From an uncultured Gammaproteobacteria bacterium (GTDB taxonomy: Bacteria; Pseudomonadota; Gammaproteobacteria; CAIUAS01): a stretch of DNA of 7,052 nucleotides. The notes under the pieces were generated by a model. The model was given only the letters and a program-made list of their open reading frames with translations, was not told the origin of the DNA and searched no databases. Shown here in pieces: positions 1 through 4,686 of this stretch. The stretch spans positions 1 to 7,052 of the forward strand of contig CAIUAS010000317.1 of NCBI GenBank assembly GCA_903897205.1, given 5' to 3'. A program made the translations under genes and the position numbers. Numbering within the stretch: position 1 is the first letter of the stretch; each line of letters opens with the position of its first letter.

Positions 1-276
1 ACCACCTGTTATTAAACTTTTTACGTCAATGAAAACACGATGCGCAGCCGCAGTCATGGATCCGTTCTTAACAGGTTCTTCATTTAAGTTACGTATTTGA
101 GTTGATAATTCACTAATCATTGCCTGTCTGCGTGAAGCTAATGAATTAAATAAATCCCGCATAACAGGATCCGTTATTTGCTCTGCACATTCCTTATAAC
201 CATTGTAACTATCATAGAGATATTCTAATAAATCGTTACCCACCTTTACGGTATCTTTTGTCATATCGGTTGCCAT
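1..276 (-). CDS. PA2169/DUF2383-family four-helix-bundle protein, N-terminal part (cut by left window edge)
   Basis: Reading the minus strand from the ATG at 276-274 gives 92 codons with no stop before the left edge, so the C-terminus lies outside the window. The protein starts MATDMTKDTVKVGNDLLEYL and continues as amphipathic helices: a helix ending in YKECAEQI, then DPVMRDLFNSLASRRQAMISEL, then a segment ending AAHRVFIDVKSLITGG. This order matches the ferritin-like PA2169/DUF2383 family, in which the first half forms a helical hairpin and an 'LHR.W.dlK..ltG' segment follows. The family's biochemical role is not settled; stress association has been suggested. A GGAG at 283-286 (read on minus) lies 6 nt before the ATG and supports this start over the internal Met5. 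The gene diverges from the MqsA-like gene across a 295-bp gap. Confidence 0.75.
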   Translation of the reverse strand, partial: MATDMTKDTVKVGNDLLEYLYDSYNGYKECAEQITDPVMRDLFNSLASRRQAMISELSTQIRNLNEEPVKNGSMTAAAHRVFIDVKSLITGG

Positions 277-422
277 AATAAACTCCCACGCTTATAAATG
301 AATATTAAATCATACAAATATATATTACCTGATTTTCATAAAACGGAGCGTCATCAAAAGATTTTATCTATGTAAGAATATTTACAAAATCATCATTGGT
401 TTTCGGCTTTTTTATCAGTTAC

Positions 423-439
423 TTACCCTTAAAAGGTAA
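423..439. promoter_or_regulatory. 17-bp near-palindrome, candidate distal operator
   Basis: The sequence TTACCCTTAAAAGGTAA is an inverted repeat with one mismatch between 8-bp arms around a central A. Its GGTA half-sites resemble the AGGTT half of the MqsA motif, but the left half (TACCC) and the 5-bp spacing deviate from AACCT-N2-4-AGGTT. It lies about 140 bp before the ATG of the MqsA-like gene. Such palindromes arise by chance in AT-rich DNA, so this is only a candidate. Confidence 0.25.
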
Positions 440-492
440 AAAATACTACAAAAAAAATAGTTATTTATTCATACATCTAGCTTTCAACTTCA

Positions 493-512
493 GGTATGAG
501 TAAACTTATACC
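493..512. promoter_or_regulatory. 20-bp near-palindrome overlapping the presumed promoter of the MqsA-like gene
   Basis: GGTATGAGTAAACTTATACC consists of two 9-bp arms differing at one position around a 2-bp centre. The right arm overlaps TATACC, the best -10 candidate for the downstream regulator gene, so a bound dimer would block transcription. HTH antitoxin-type regulators usually repress their own promoter, which makes autoregulation a reasonable guess. The half-site (GGTAT) is not the canonical MqsA half-site (AGGTT), so a different regulator is possible. Confidence 0.35.
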
Positions 513-571
513 CTAAACTATCCACCAATAAAGATATTGATAACTAATAATAAAAATATAAGGGGAATAGC

Positions 572-985
572 ATGGATAAATGTCCTGTCTGCAAAAAAAA
601 ATACAATGCCAATAAAATCTATGCTAATAAAAACGAGCCATTAATAAAAACCCCGGTTGTCTTTAAACTGTTAAACAAGCTTTGTGAACAATGCAGACAA
701 ACCGTCTTTACTCGCTTAGGCAATAAGCCCAGCGACAAAGATACGAAAGAACTTTATGCGATTGTTAACGGCCTATTAACTTCTGAAGAAGTTAGGCAAA
801 TTAGAAAAAATTTAAAGCTCACCCAGAAGGAAGCGGCCCGCATTTGTGGCGGCGGGCCTAATGCATTTAGCCGCTATGAACGCAGTGAAGCAGTGCCTAT
901 CCGAGCAACCAGTAATTTATTGCGGTTACTTAATAAGTATCCCCAAGAGGTGTCTTACTTAATTAACCTTTTCCCCACTAAATAA
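572..985 (+). CDS. MqsA-type zinc-finger/HTH transcriptional regulator (antitoxin-like), no partner toxin seen
   Basis: This 137-residue protein has the two-part architecture of MqsA (YgiT), the antitoxin and repressor of the MqsR/MqsA system. Residues 4-41 hold two Cys pairs (C4-x2-C7 and C38-x2-C41), matching the structural zinc site of E. coli MqsA (C3, C6, C37, C40). Residues 70-125 form an XRE-type HTH with the signature LTQKEAARICGGGPNAFSRY. N97 and R101, the residues that contact the AACCT/AGGTT operator in E. coli MqsA, are both present. The start is supported by AGGGGA at 561-566. E. coli MqsA (131 aa) sits directly behind mqsR, but no MqsR-like ORF lies upstream here, so this is either an orphan regulator or works with another partner. 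The convergent neighbour is an ImmA/IrrE-like protein, and a matching operator lies at 1531-1549. Family assignment is firm; toxin neutralisation is not shown. Confidence 0.88.
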   Translation: MDKCPVCKKKYNANKIYANKNEPLIKTPVVFKLLNKLCEQCRQTVFTRLGNKPSDKDTKELYAIVNGLLTSEEVRQIRKNLKLTQKEAARICGGGPNAFSRYERSEAVPIRATSNLLRLLNKYPQEVSYLINLFPTK

Positions 986-1012
986 CTGAACGCTGAAATT
1001 TTGCGTTCAGCG
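986..1012. terminator. Hairpin between convergent genes, possible bidirectional terminator
   Basis: CTGAACGC (986-993) pairs with GCGTTCAG (1003-1010) around a 9-nt loop. An alternative, mutually exclusive hairpin uses CGCTGAA (991-997) with TTCAGCG (1006-1012). The structure begins right after the stop codon of the MqsA-like gene and covers the stop codon of the convergent ImmA-like gene (1007-1009). No clear T-run follows on either strand, so intrinsic termination would be weak. Confidence 0.4.
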
Positions 1013-1480
1013 CAGACCTAAATCTATCGCACGGCCACTAATGCTAAATTGAGTGACCCCAAAAAATTGTTCTAATTGAATAACGTCTTGTTTGGTTGCC
1101 AACCATACTTGCTTAAATATAGTTTCTGGCATTAATAAATTTTCTGCGAAATAGATCACCGCCTGTTCTTTAGGATCATTACTTGAGTGTAAATAGCTAA
1201 TATAATCTTGATTGGCGCCATGTAATACAATACAGCCTATTGCACGCGCAATGCTTAATCGCTGTTGGAAAGGTGAATTCTGTTGATTGACATAAATTTT
1301 TTTTTGGACATGATTAACGGCGCTAGCAATATCTTCAACATCTTTATCGGGCATATAAAAATGACAGGCAAACTCTAAATGTTCGACAACTTTTTCTACC
1401 GGCAAAGGAAACTCTGCGCCTAAACTCGCTTCCTTCAACAGCTGAGCAACCTGCTCTTCGATCCTATCCTTCGCTAACAT
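1007..1480 (-). CDS. ImmA/IrrE-like (peptidase M78 fold) protein with a degenerate zinc site
   Basis: The 157-residue product resembles the ImmA/IrrE (COG2856, Peptidase_M78) family, whose members cleave or inactivate HTH repressors. Family landmarks run in order: an N-terminal helix with LPVEKVVEHL, the strand KIYVN (61-65), the helix RLSIARAIGCIVLHG (74-88), the FAENLLMP box (111-118) and a C-terminal LEQFFGVTQFSISGRAIDLGL helix pair. In active members the central helix reads like 'R.tiAHELGHhLLH' with HExxH. Here the positions are R79, A80 and C83, so both zinc-binding His and the catalytic Glu are missing, although the frame is intact. It is therefore probably a non-catalytic binding protein or an early decaying gene. 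No good Shine-Dalgarno precedes the ATG at 1480-1478. It converges on the MqsA-like regulator with a 21-bp gap and diverges from csrA over a shared operator. Confidence 0.75.
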   Translation of the reverse strand: MLAKDRIEEQVAQLLKEASLGAEFPLPVEKVVEHLEFACHFYMPDKDVEDIASAVNHVQKKIYVNQQNSPFQQRLSIARAIGCIVLHGANQDYISYLHSSNDPKEQAVIYFAENLLMPETIFKQVWLATKQDVIQLEQFFGVTQFSISGRAIDLGLR

Positions 1481-1530
1481 GGTTATTTATTTCAATAAAA
1501 AATCTTGTATTCGCCTTTAGCATAGCATAA

Positions 1531-1549
1531 ATTAACCTATAAGGTTAAT
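1531..1549. promoter_or_regulatory. Candidate MqsA-type operator in the csrA/ImmA-like divergent promoter region
   Basis: ATTAACCTATAAGGTTAAT has perfect 8-bp inverted arms (1531-1538 and 1542-1549) around ATA. It contains AACCT-N3-AGGTT, which fits the published E. coli MqsA site AACCT(N2-4)AGGTT. A TATAAG hexamer at 1538-1543 inside the palindrome is the best -10 candidate for csrA. It would place the transcript start near 1550, with a leader of about 40 nt. Binding here could repress csrA and, in the other direction, the ImmA-like gene. The MqsA-like protein encoded at 572-985 keeps the two operator-reading residues, so it is the natural candidate to bind. Confidence 0.65.
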
Positions 1550-1580
1550 CCTTAAATTAATCTATTGATCAATCCACATC

Positions 1581-1592
1581 AGGGAGAAAATA
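1581..1592 (+). promoter_or_regulatory. csrA ribosome binding site overlapping a CsrA-type ANGGA motif
   Basis: The leader reads AGGGAG just before the csrA ATG at 1593; GGAG at 1583-1586 is the Shine-Dalgarno with a 6-nt spacer. AGGGA (1581-1585) also fits the ANGGA core recognised by CsrA-family proteins. A second ANGGA (AAGGA, 1615-1619) lies early in the coding sequence. Two spaced sites, one over the ribosome binding site, are the usual arrangement for CsrA translational autorepression. Short GGA motifs are common, so this remains an inference. Confidence 0.45.
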
Positions 1593-1772
1593 ATGCCCAT
1601 ATTAGATCGGCGCAAAGGAGAAAGTATAATTATCGGTGACGATATTAAAATCACTATTTTAGGCCGTAGTGGTGAGGAAGTAAGAATTGGAATACAAGCG
1701 CCAAAAAATATTAAAATCATTCGCGCCGAACTTACCCTTAAGAAAGACTTACCCAATACTCACAACAAATAA
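1593..1772 (+). CDS. csrA: CsrA/RsmA-family RNA-binding post-transcriptional regulator (paralogue)
   Basis: This 59-codon ORF encodes MPILDRRKGESIIIGDDIKI, then TILGRSGEEVRIGIQAPKNI, then KIIRAELTLKKDLPNTHNK. It matches the CsrA beta-barrel throughout: the 'M.IL.RR.GE' first strand, IGD turn, I.ILG, VRIGI.AP and the final strand with R44. CsrA dimers bind GGA-containing mRNA leaders and block or alter translation. The key RNA-contact residues L4 and R44 are kept. It departs from the housekeeping form at usually conserved places: P2 and D5 in strand 1, RSGEE for the usual VKGNQ loop, and IIRAE for VHREE. It therefore looks like an accessory paralogue, as found in multiple copies in Legionellales. 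It has a strong RBS (GGGAG at 1582-1586), sits downstream of a candidate MqsA-type operator, and is convergent with purK. Confidence 0.88.
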   Translation: MPILDRRKGESIIIGDDIKITILGRSGEEVRIGIQAPKNIKIIRAELTLKKDLPNTHNK

Positions 1773-1803
1773 CAGCACGCTTAAAAAGAAGTGGTAAAAA
1801 TAA

Positions 1804-2886
1804 TTATAACCAGATTTTTTGCAATTGCCGCAAGCGTTGTTCGTAAATAGCTTTATCCGCCACATTAATAGTGATATGGCCTAACTTACGCTTAGGTTTT
1901 GCCTGTTTTTCATAGGTATGATAATGCGCTTCAGGGATACTTAAGATTTTTTTCTGTTCAGGATATTCGCCAATAATATTAAACATCGCGCTATAGCCTT
2001 TTGCGGCGGTGCTACCTAACGGCAAACCACAAATCGCCCGTAAGTGATTAGCAAATTGACACGTCACTGCGCCTTCAATAGTCCAATGCCCAGAATTATG
2101 GACACGCGGCGCCATTTCATTTGCCAACAACTCCTCGCCCTTTTGAAATAATTCAATCACAAAAGTACCCACATAATTCAGTTTATTTAAAATAGCTTGC
2201 ACATAGCCTTCAGCTTTTTGTTGCAATAAATTATTTTCGAACGGCGCTTGCGAGAGCTGTAAAATACCTTGTTTATGTAAATTTTCGACTAAAGGATAAA
2301 ACTGGATATTGCCATTTTTTTCACGCACGGCAATGAGTGATAGTTCGCGTTCAAACGGAATAAATTGTTCTAAAATTAAAGCCTGCTTGCCTAATTTTTC
2401 CCAAGCACCCGTCATGTCTGTGGCTTGTTTAAGCACAAGCTGGCCTTTTCCATCGTAACCAAAACGTCTGGTTTTTAATACGGCAGGCAACCCAATTTTT
2501 GCAACCGCTTGTTCTAATTCTGTCACATTATTAATAGCTGCAAATGCGGGCGTGGGAATACAAAGTGCTTTGAAAAGATTTTTTTCCAACCAACGATCCT
2601 GCCCAATTTTTAAAGCCTCTAAGGTTGGATAAATAGGTTTTATTTCATTAACCCACTCAGCGGTGCTTAAAGGAATATTTTCTGTTTCAAAAGTAATCAC
2701 ATCGACTTGTTCGGCAAAAGCTTTTAATTGTTTTTCATCGGTAAAATCAGCTTGAATAACTTTGGTGACATCAGCGGCACAAACATTAGCAATGGGATCT
2801 AAACACAAGGTATGAATTCCCATGGAATAACCGGCCAATGCCATCATCCGCGCTAATTGGCCGCCGCCTAAAATACCTACCTTCAT
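1804..2886 (-). CDS. purK: N5-carboxyaminoimidazole ribonucleotide synthase (ATP-grasp)
   Basis: PurK uses ATP and bicarbonate to carboxylate AIR to N5-CAIR, the substrate of PurE, in cytoplasmic de novo purine synthesis. With the start at 2886-2884 the protein has 360 residues, close to E. coli PurK (355). It begins MKVGILGGGQLARMMALAGY, the family's N-terminal nucleotide-fold motif. Further landmarks are TFETENIP, the ATP-grasp loop LKTRRFGYDGKGQ, NEMAPRVHNSGHWTIEG with metal/ATP-binding residues, and a C-terminal KPKRKLGHI. A longer in-frame ORF reaches 3000 but would run inside purE and precede the conserved N-terminus, so it is rejected. A TAAGG on the minus strand (2895-2899) overlaps the purE stop and lies 8 nt from this start, pointing to translational coupling. 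The gene converges with csrA, with only 31 bp between them. Confidence 0.96.
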   Translation of the reverse strand: MKVGILGGGQLARMMALAGYSMGIHTLCLDPIANVCAADVTKVIQADFTDEKQLKAFAEQVDVITFETENIPLSTAEWVNEIKPIYPTLEALKIGQDRWLEKNLFKALCIPTPAFAAINNVTELEQAVAKIGLPAVLKTRRFGYDGKGQLVLKQATDMTGAWEKLGKQALILEQFIPFERELSLIAVREKNGNIQFYPLVENLHKQGILQLSQAPFENNLLQQKAEGYVQAILNKLNYVGTFVIELFQKGEELLANEMAPRVHNSGHWTIEGAVTCQFANHLRAICGLPLGSTAAKGYSAMFNIIGEYPEQKKILSIPEAHYHTYEKQAKPKRKLGHITINVADKAIYEQRLRQLQKIWL

Positions 2887-2894
2887 TTTTATAG

Positions 2895-2899
2895 CCTTA
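2895..2899 (-). promoter_or_regulatory. purK ribosome binding site overlapping the purE stop codon
   Basis: Read on the minus strand this is TAAGG: the TAA ends purE and AAGG forms the Shine-Dalgarno 8 nt before the purK ATG. It decides in favour of the start at 2886 rather than upstream codons inside purE, and implies coupled translation. Confidence 0.6.
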
Positions 2900-3400
2900 T
2901 ATTTTAATATCGCGAGGATCGGAGTTTTGTAAAACTTTTTGGGTTTGTTGTTGACGATAGTGTTGTAAGTTCGCTTGCAGTGCTGGATATTTATTAGCAA
3001 GCATGGCCGTTGCTAATAAAGCCGCGTTCATCGCCCCCGCTTTTCCAATCGCCAAAGTACCAACGGGAATACCAGCAGGCATTTGCACTATCGATAATAA
3101 CGAATCCAAGCCATTTAATGTTTGAGATTGCACAGGCACGCCTAAAATCGGCAGCCAGGTTTTTGCCGCTAACATACCCGGCAAATGCGCCGCCCCACCT
3201 GCACCGGCAATAATAACTTCTAATCCTCTCTGCGCCGCCGTTTCAGCATAATTAAACAATAAATCAGGCGTGCGATGCGCAGACACTATTTTAACCTCAT
3301 AACCCACACCCAATTGCTCCAAGGTTTCAGCCGCATGCAACATCGTTTGCCAATCACTTTGCGAACCCATCACGATCCCAACCAACACCTTCTCTATCAT
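2897..3400 (-). CDS. purE: N5-carboxyaminoimidazole ribonucleotide mutase, class I
   Basis: PurE moves the carboxyl group of N5-CAIR to C4, giving CAIR. The 167-residue length fits the class I family (E. coli 169). Motifs in order: GIVMGSQSDW (8-17) binding the substrate phosphate, SAHRTP (40-45) with the catalytic His at 42, AGAGGAAHLPGMLAAKTWLP (65-84), GVPVQSQTLNGLDSLLSIVQ (87-106) and GTLAIGKAGAMNAALLA (114-130). The SDW and SAHRTP motifs with a PurK partner identify the class I mutase, not the class II carboxylase. It is the first gene of a purE-purK operon with a 10-bp gap. A minus-strand TATAAC at 3428-3433 is a candidate -10. The RBS is only a GGGG about 9 nt upstream. The tail after residue 148 is rich in Gln and is probably not part of the core. 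Confidence 0.97.
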   Translation of the reverse strand: MIEKVLVGIVMGSQSDWQTMLHAAETLEQLGVGYEVKIVSAHRTPDLLFNYAETAAQRGLEVIIAGAGGAAHLPGMLAAKTWLPILGVPVQSQTLNGLDSLLSIVQMPAGIPVGTLAIGKAGAMNAALLATAMLANKYPALQANLQHYRQQQTQKVLQNSDPRDIKI

Positions 3401-3575
3401 ATGCTATTGCCCCAATATCCCATTCTAGTTATAGTGATTTTCATAATTTAATTTTAAGTTCCCACCAAATAAGTTTGCTCGAGGAGCCCCACAGCGACAG
3501 GGCGCCGAGACTACGTAAACCAGAACGGGAACCGTACCTCATAACCTAGCATTTTATATAAAAGAAAAGCAATCT
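3401..3575. other. purE/purC divergent intergenic region
   Basis: This 175-bp gap separates the divergent purEK and purC units. The purE-proximal half is AT-rich and holds candidate -10 hexamers in both directions: TATAAC on minus (3428-3433) and CATAAT on plus (3442-3447), neither with a good -35. The purC-proximal half is the GC-rich repeat copy at 3458-3533. I see no sequence resembling the E. coli PurR operator. Confidence 0.45.
3458..3533. repeat. GC-rich intergenic repeat, copy A (upstream of purC)
   Basis: This copy begins GTTCCC (3458-3463) and ends GGGAAC (3527-3532), a perfect 6-bp terminal inverted repeat. The core GCTCGAGGAG (3477-3486) is identical in copy B. It is followed by CCC, a 9-nt segment with CAGC-N-ACA, and GGG, which could form a small hairpin. 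By eye about three quarters of its positions match copy B at 4574-4651. Its GC content stands out against the AT-rich flanks. It ends 42 bp before the purC ATG, so it would lie in the mRNA leader if the promoter is upstream. It could be a dispersed small repeat or a structured leader. Confidence 0.7.
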
Positions 3576-4547
3576 ATGATCAACACAGAAACCCTAAAAA
3601 CACGCTTACCCATTGCATTTAGCGAAACCGATCTGCCTCTCCCCAATAAATTGACCGGCAAAGTACGTGACAATTATCCACTAACCAATAAGCGTCGCCT
3701 ATTAATTACAACCGATCGCCTGTCCGCTTTCGATCAAATTCTCGGACGCGTCCCCTACAAAGGCCAAGTATTAAATCAACTGTCCGCCTGGTGGTTCAAA
3801 CAAACCGCCGATATTATCGCCAATCATGTGATCGATATACCGGATCCTAATGCACTCATTGCCATGGATGTTGAACCTTTTCCCGTTGAAGTCATCGTGC
3901 GCGGTTATATCACGGGTGTCACCTCAACCGCCTTATGGCATCGTTATGCATTAGGCGAGCGCAATATTTATGGCTATGACTTTCCCGACGGCTTACAAAA
4001 AAACCAGGCCCTTCCCGAACCCATTATCACGCCCACCACCAAAGGCGGCCCAGGCAGCCACGATGAACGCTTGACCTGCGCCGAAGTCATTAGTAACGGT
4101 TTAATGGACAACGCCAGCTGGGAGTTAATCCAACAAGCGGCTTTGGCTATTTTTAAACGCGGACAAACCATCGCAAAAAATGCAGGCTTATTATTGGTTG
4201 ACACCAAATACGAATTTGGCCGCGCTTCCGATGGCAAAATATTAATAATAGACGAAATTCACACCCCCGACTCCTCCCGTTATTGGAAAGCCCATAGTTA
4301 TGAACAATGCTTTTTGCAGAGCCTTGAACCTGAAAATTTTGATAAAGAGTTTATCCGGTTGGAATACGTAGCCCGTGGCTATCGCGGTGAAGGCACACCG
4401 CCACCCATGCCTGAACAATTATGGATAGAAGCCAGCCAACGCTACATCCAGATTTATGAAATGCTGACCCATGAAACTTTTATTCCAGGAGATTATCCGG
4501 TATTACCCCGCTTAAAAAAGAATTTAGCAAAGGTCGGAATTATTTAG
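3576..4547 (+). CDS. purC: Phosphoribosylaminoimidazole-succinocarboxamide (SAICAR) synthase, long form
   Basis: PurC joins CAIR and aspartate using ATP to make SAICAR, the step following PurE. The 323-residue product carries the family motifs: GKVRDNY (28-34), TDRLSAFD (46-53), VEVIVRGYITG (104-114), GGPGSHDE (157-164), LLLVDTKYEFG (205-215) and IIDEIHTPDSSRYW (224-237). E. coli PurC is about 237 residues; this is the longer type, like yeast ADE1, with extra segments around 115-160 and a C-terminal extension after 245. A weak purine-rich stretch (AAAGAAAAG, 3561-3569) is the only RBS candidate for the ATG at 3576; the next internal Met (M97) is inside the conserved core, so no other start is credible. 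It is divergent from purEK and has copy A of the repeat immediately upstream. Confidence 0.97.
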   Translation: MINTETLKTRLPIAFSETDLPLPNKLTGKVRDNYPLTNKRRLLITTDRLSAFDQILGRVPYKGQVLNQLSAWWFKQTADIIANHVIDIPDPNALIAMDVEPFPVEVIVRGYITGVTSTALWHRYALGERNIYGYDFPDGLQKNQALPEPIITPTTKGGPGSHDERLTCAEVISNGLMDNASWELIQQAALAIFKRGQTIAKNAGLLLVDTKYEFGRASDGKILIIDEIHTPDSSRYWKAHSYEQCFLQSLEPENFDKEFIRLEYVARGYRGEGTPPPMPEQLWIEASQRYIQIYEMLTHETFIPGDYPVLPRLKKNLAKVGII

Positions 4548-4573
4548 ATATTTTTATTTTTAAATTAATTAAC

Positions 4574-4651
4574 GTTCCCGCCGGCTAAACTAGCTCGAGG
4601 AGTCCCGCAGCCACAGGGGGCCCCAAGACCACCAAAACACGACCGGCAACC
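4574..4651. repeat. GC-rich intergenic repeat, copy B (upstream of pyrE)
   Basis: This second copy shares GTTCCC, the identical GCTCGAGGAG core (4593-4602), CCC-CAGC-N-ACA-GGG, and an AGAC..AC..AAA tail with copy A. It has two extra C residues in the middle. Its ends can pair in a different way: GTT plus GCCGG (4574-4584) against CCGGC plus AAC (4643-4650). Pairing is kept although bases differ, which favours a folded element. It lies in the 139-bp purC-pyrE gap, in the same orientation as copy A relative to the downstream gene, and ends 35 bp before the preferred pyrE start. No good purC terminator is visible before it. Confidence 0.7.
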
Positions 4652-4673
4652 TACAAAATCATCCAATTCCTAT

Positions 4674-4678
4674 GGAAA
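4674..4678 (+). promoter_or_regulatory. pyrE ribosome binding site deciding between two starts
   Basis: GGAAA begins 13 nt before the ATG at 4687. The alternative in-frame ATG at 4672 has only a C/T-rich sequence upstream and no Shine-Dalgarno. The start at 4687 is therefore preferred. Confidence 0.55.
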
Positions 4679-4686
4679 AATTAGCT

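Larger units (their letters stand above)
277..571. other. Divergent non-coding region between the DUF2383 gene and the MqsA-like gene
   Basis: This strongly AT-rich stretch shows no convincing ORF or RNA gene. It must hold promoters for both flanking genes. A TATGAT on the minus strand (309-314) is a possible -10 for the left gene, but no good -35 accompanies it. For the plus-strand gene, TTCAAC near 483 and TATACC at 507-512 are a weak -35/-10 candidate pair. Two near-palindromes (423-439 and 493-512) are listed separately. An AGGGGA Shine-Dalgarno at 561-566 precedes the ATG at 572. Confidence 0.5.

Noticed and set aside
572..1480. Complete MqsR/MqsA toxin-antitoxin system
   Set aside because: No MqsR-like toxin is encoded upstream or downstream in the window. 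The neighbour is ImmA/IrrE-like and convergent, not cotranscribed.
1562..1756. 64-residue minus-strand ORF
   Set aside because: It lies antisense to csrA, whose plus-strand product matches the whole CsrA family and has a strong RBS. The antisense product has no family features.
2887..3000. 38-residue N-terminal extension of purK
   Set aside because: It would overlap the end of purE on the same strand, precedes the conserved MKVGILGGGQLARM start, and the TAAGG RBS supports the start at 2886.
3010..3213. 67-residue plus-strand ORF
   Set aside because: It is antisense to conserved purE sequence, with no recognisable domain or RBS.
3974..4237. 87-residue minus-strand ORF
   Set aside because: It is antisense to conserved purC motifs, a shadow of a real gene.
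3458..4651. CRISPR array or tRNA-like elements
   Set aside because: There are only two diverged copies, about 1.1 kb apart with purC between them, and no spacer structure. Neither copy folds into a tRNA cloverleaf with recognisable D and T loops.
4672..4686. Upstream pyrE start (MEKLA extension)
   Set aside because: There is no Shine-Dalgarno before 4672, whereas GGAAA lies at a suitable distance before 4687 and family similarity begins after the second Met.
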